This document shows, piece by piece, positions 6,330 to 8,305 of a stretch of 8,305 nt of DNA (positions are counted from its first letter, which is position 1; every line of letters starts with the position of its first letter). A program made the translations under genes and the position numbers. The notes under the pieces were generated by a model. It did not search any database, was not told the origin of the DNA, and worked only from the letters and a program-made list of their open reading frames with translations. Source of the stretch: Bacillota bacterium (GTDB lineage: Bacteria > Bacillota > Clostridia > Lachnospirales > Cellulosilyticaceae); the NCBI GenBank assembly GCA_023415525.1, contig JAEZKI010000071.1:1-8305 (forward strand), in the 5' to 3' direction.

Positions 6330-6764
6330 ATGTTGATCAGTGGTATAATGGCTATCGTATCAGGTTTTTTAATGAGTGTACAGGGTGTATTTAATACCCG
6401 AGTCACAGAAAAGGCAGGTTTATGGTTTACTACCAGTATTGTACAGGGCACAGCCCTTGTCACCTGCCTTTTAGTCTTGTTATTTGTAAAGGATGCAAAC
6501 CTAGAAGGGTTAAAATTCGTCAATAAGTTTTATTTATTAGGTGGTGTGATGGGTGCTGGAATTACCTATGGCGTGATTGTTGCTATGGGGAAACTAGGGC
6601 CTGCCTATGCCATTATGTTCATTCTTGTAGCTCAAATGATTACGGGATATGCTATTGAACTTTTTGGGCTCTTTGGTACAGAAAAAGCAGGTTTTATGTG
6701 GACCAAACTTTTGGGTGTTGCTATTATGATTGGTGGTATTGTATTATTTCAGTGGAAGAAGTAG
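6330..6764 (+). CDS. DMT-superfamily membrane protein, YdcZ/DUF606 family
   Basis: A 144-residue, very hydrophobic protein with five likely membrane helices near residues 3-22, 31-52, 66-87, 91-113 and 123-141. The first helix contains 'GFLMSVQGVFNTRV', the third the glycine-rich 'GGVMGAGITYGVIVAMGKLG', and the fourth 'AYAIMFILVAQM'. These match the DUF606 (YdcZ) half-size transporters of the drug/metabolite transporter superfamily. Members are usually about 140-150 residues and often occur as tandem pairs that would make a ten-helix unit; only one copy is present here, so it would have to homodimerise or pair with a distant partner. The substrate is unknown. Position behind asnA without a terminator suggests joint transcription under the Asn T-box, which hints at, but does not show, an amino-acid or ammonium related role. 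Confidence 0.85.
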   Translation: MLISGIMAIVSGFLMSVQGVFNTRVTEKAGLWFTTSIVQGTALVTCLLVLLFVKDANLEGLKFVNKFYLLGGVMGAGITYGVIVAMGKLGPAYAIMFILVAQMITGYAIELFGLFGTEKAGFMWTKLLGVAIMIGGIVLFQWKK

Positions 6765-6921
6765 GGTGTATATTATAAAGAGTCCCTGTTCATTAAGAGG
6801 TTAGAAAAAGAAACCAGTTAAGACGGTTTAGAAATTTCTCTTTCATTAGTTAATAAATAAGATTTAATAAAAACCATAAAAATCGCAAGGATACTTGATA
6901 AGAAATAAAAAGATTTAGGAG

Positions 6922-6962
6922 TTTTTAGCGAAAGATGCTAAAAATAGCAACAGCATTTGTTG
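6922..6962 (+). repeat. Overlapping inverted repeats able to form exclusive hairpins
   Basis: TTTTTAGC (6922-6929) is the exact complement of GCTAAAAA (6937-6944) around a seven-base loop. CAACA (6948-6952) pairs with TGTTG (6958-6962). In competition, ATGCT (6935-6939) can pair with AGCAT (6952-6956), and GCTA (6937-6940) with TAGC (6945-6948). It lies upstream of the likely promoter, so it may belong to the 3' end of the preceding transcript or be a protein-binding site. Confidence 0.4.
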
Positions 6963-6991
6963 TAAATTGTGAATTATTATGCTGAATTCTG

Positions 6992-7000
6992 TGATATACT
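6992..7000 (+). promoter_or_regulatory. Likely extended -10 promoter of the aminotransferase gene
   Basis: TGATATACT contains TATACT (6995-7000), five of six of the -10 consensus, preceded by TG at the extended -10 position. The matching -35 position (6972-6977) is AATTAT, poor, as can be the case for extended -10 promoters. TTGTGA at 6967-6972 is too far upstream. Confidence 0.45.
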
Positions 7001-7088
7001 TAAACTTGATATGAAATAAATGAAGTCTACTTGTATGCTAAATTGTCTGACTAATCAAAATAAAGAATGTGAAATTAAAATTTAATGC

Positions 7089-7095
7089 AGGGGGT
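7089..7095 (+). promoter_or_regulatory. RBS that decides the TTG start
   Basis: AGGGGGT lies 6 bases before TTG 7102. No ATG is available in frame nearby; a GTG at 7069 is in frame but has no ribosome binding site. TTG 7102 is therefore chosen. Confidence 0.7.
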
Positions 7096-7101
7096 ATCGG
7101 T

Positions 7102-8305
7102 TTGCGTAATTGGAGTACACTTTCAAAGAATGAACTAAAGGACTTAAAAGGGGAATTAGAAAAAACCTATGAGAACTATGTTTCTCAGCAACTTAAATTA
7201 GATATGTCTCGTGGCAAGCCGGCAGGCACCCAATTAGATATAACTAATGGTATTTTGGACGCTTTAGATAATTATATAACAGAAGATGGAACAGATGCAC
7301 GTAATTATGGCGTATTAGATGGGCTTCCAGAAGCTAAAAAGTTGTTTTCAGATTTATTAGGTATTCCAACGACTCATATTATTATTGGAGGGAATTCCAG
7401 TCTTAACTTGATGTATGATATGATGATGCGTCTCTATGTTTTTGGAACACAAGGCCATTTGCCTTGGGGTAAGCAGGGGAACGTCAAATTCCTATGTCCA
7501 AGTCCAGGTTATGATAGACATTTTGCTATTTGTGAGGACTTAGGCATTGAAATGATTAGTATACCTATGACAGAAGCAGGACCTGATATGGAAGTTGTAG
7601 AGGAATTAGTTAAGAAGGATGCTTCAATTAAGGGAATTTGGTGTGTTCCTCTTTATTCTAATCCACAAGGTATTTGTTATAGTGAAGAAACAGTAAGGCG
7701 CTTAGCAAGTATGGAAACAGCTGCCCCTGATTTTCGTATCTTTTGGGATAACGCCTATGGTGTGCATCCTGTTTATAAAGAGGAAAAGTTAGCTGATATT
7801 TTTGCAGAAGCACAAAAAGTTGGGAATGAAGAACGTGTTTACTACTTCTTTTCTACTTCAAAAATAACTTTCCCAGGAGCAGGCGTTTCTTTGATCGCAG
7901 CGAGTGCTAACAATGTAGCTGAGATTAAAAAGCATCTTACTATACAGACTATAGGACATGATAAACTGAATCAACTACGTACGGTAAGATATTTTAAAGA
8001 TGCCCAAGGTATACATACTCATATGGCAAAGTTAGCAGAAGAACTTAAGCCTAAATTTGATATTGTCCTAGAGACATTAGAACGTGAACTCAAAGATACA
8101 GGACTTGCAACCTGGACGAAACCAATGGGAGGCTATTTTGTAGCCATAGATACCTTAGAAGGCTGTGCCAAAGCAACGGTTGAATTAGCCAAAAAGGCAG
8201 GTGTTGTCTTAACAGGAGCAGGGGCTACCTATCCTTATGGAAAGGATCCACAAGATAGAAATATTCGTCTGGCTCCTACCTATCCAACGCTAGAGGAATT
8301 GGCAG
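7102..8305 (+). CDS. Aspartate aminotransferase-like enzyme (Aminotran_MocR / subgroup Ic), 3' end missing
   Basis: The frame is open from TTG 7102 to the window end, giving 401 residues of a family usually about 420-430 long, so perhaps 20-30 residues are lost. It is a fold-type I PLP aminotransferase without a DNA-binding domain. Visible signatures: SRGKP (36-40), 'RNYGVLDGLPEAK' (67-79), 'GGNSSLNLMYD' (96-106), 'PSPGYDRHF' (133-141), YSNPQG (185-190), the PLP-pyridine aspartate in WDNAYG (Asp216), the Schiff-base lysine in STSKITFPGAG (Lys254), and the carboxylate-binding arginine in IRLAPTYP (Arg389). This pattern fits the Aminotran_MocR group (PF12897) that includes subgroup Ic aspartate aminotransferases, which interconvert aspartate and oxaloacetate using 2-oxoglutarate/glutamate. 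The true substrate is inferred. It has its own likely promoter and a rare TTG start with a good ribosome binding site. Confidence 0.9.
   Translation, partial: MRNWSTLSKNELKDLKGELEKTYENYVSQQLKLDMSRGKPAGTQLDITNGILDALDNYITEDGTDARNYGVLDGLPEAKKLFSDLLGIPTTHIIIGGNSSLNLMYDMMMRLYVFGTQGHLPWGKQGNVKFLCPSPGYDRHFAICEDLGIEMISIPMTEAGPDMEVVEELVKKDASIKGIWCVPLYSNPQGICYSEETVRRLASMETAAPDFRIFWDNAYGVHPVYKEEKLADIFAEAQKVGNEERVYYFFSTSKITFPGAGVSLIAASANNVAEIKKHLTIQTIGHDKLNQLRTVRYFKDAQGIHTHMAKLAEELKPKFDIVLETLERELKDTGLATWTKPMGGYFVAIDTLEGCAKATVELAKKAGVVLTGAGATYPYGKDPQDRNIRLAPTYPTLEELA

Larger units (their letters stand above)
6765..7101. other. Non-coding region before the aminotransferase gene
   Basis: 337 bases without a gene. 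AAACC/GGTTT (6811-6829) and AAGAG/CTCTT (6795-6842) can form a weak hairpin after the YdcZ-type gene, but no clean terminator with a T-run is seen. Bases 6922-6962 hold overlapping inverted repeats. A promoter lies near 6992-7000, leaving roughly 95 bases of untranslated leader before TTG 7102. No known riboswitch or T-box core is recognisable in this leader. Confidence 0.6.

Noticed and set aside
6290..6523. Minus-strand open frame of 77 codons opposite the YdcZ-type gene
   Set aside because: Antisense to a real membrane-protein gene; its hydrophobic look is a by-product of the sense strand.
1..8305. A novel multi-gene system, mobile element, defence island or CRISPR array
   Set aside because: Apart from the non-coding regions, all genes belong to familiar housekeeping or widespread families, and no direct-repeat array, transposase, integrase or attachment site is visible.

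Overview
The window is AT-rich with dense, entirely plus-strand coding. Its gene types (CymR-like Rrf2 regulator, YitT transporter, T-box-controlled asnA, strong AGGAGG ribosome binding sites, intrinsic terminators) point to a low-GC Firmicute. A clostridium, perhaps of the Lachnospiraceae, is the best guess, but no rRNA or other taxonomic marker is present. It reads as ordinary chromosomal housekeeping DNA. I see no mobile element, CRISPR array, tRNA or phage gene.

Layout. 1-1133: 3' part of a DUF4340-type envelope protein, closed by a hairpin terminator (about 1141-1170). 1223-2334: a small GIY-YIG protein (UPF0213 type), followed with coupled or near-coupled translation by a YitT-type membrane protein. 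An 18-bp perfect inverted repeat (2338-2391) closes this unit and could stop transcription from both sides. 2401-3870: promoter, Rrf2 regulator of the CymR kind, and cysteine synthase CysK 20 bases behind it. In Bacillus CymR and CysK form one sulfur-sensing complex, so this looks like a self-contained cysteine-control operon. 3871-4173: non-coding, with a long compound hairpin ending in T7. 4174-4848: uracil-DNA glycosylase Ung.

4849-5248: a long leader with a consensus promoter (TTGACA, 17 bases, TATAAT) and a full T-box riboswitch. Its specifier AAC and its TGGC antiterminator bulge both fit tRNA-Asn. 5249-6256: the controlled gene, ammonia-dependent asparagine synthetase AsnA. 6330-6764: a five-helix YdcZ/DUF606 membrane protein, probably read through from asnA because no terminator separates them. 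6765-7101: 337 non-coding bases with small alternative hairpins and an extended -10 promoter. 7102-8305: an aspartate-aminotransferase-like enzyme (Aminotran_MocR / subgroup Ic type), open at the window end.

Metabolically the window leans to amino-acid supply: cysteine from O-acetylserine, asparagine from aspartate, and possibly aspartate/oxaloacetate transamination. The most interesting points are regulatory: the Asn T-box, the CymR-CysK pair with a C-terminal isoleucine tail, and two structured intergenic regions of unknown role. Several genes have an in-frame upstream start that overlaps or precedes the ribosome binding site; the starts given here are those placed best by the Shine-Dalgarno sequence and by family length.
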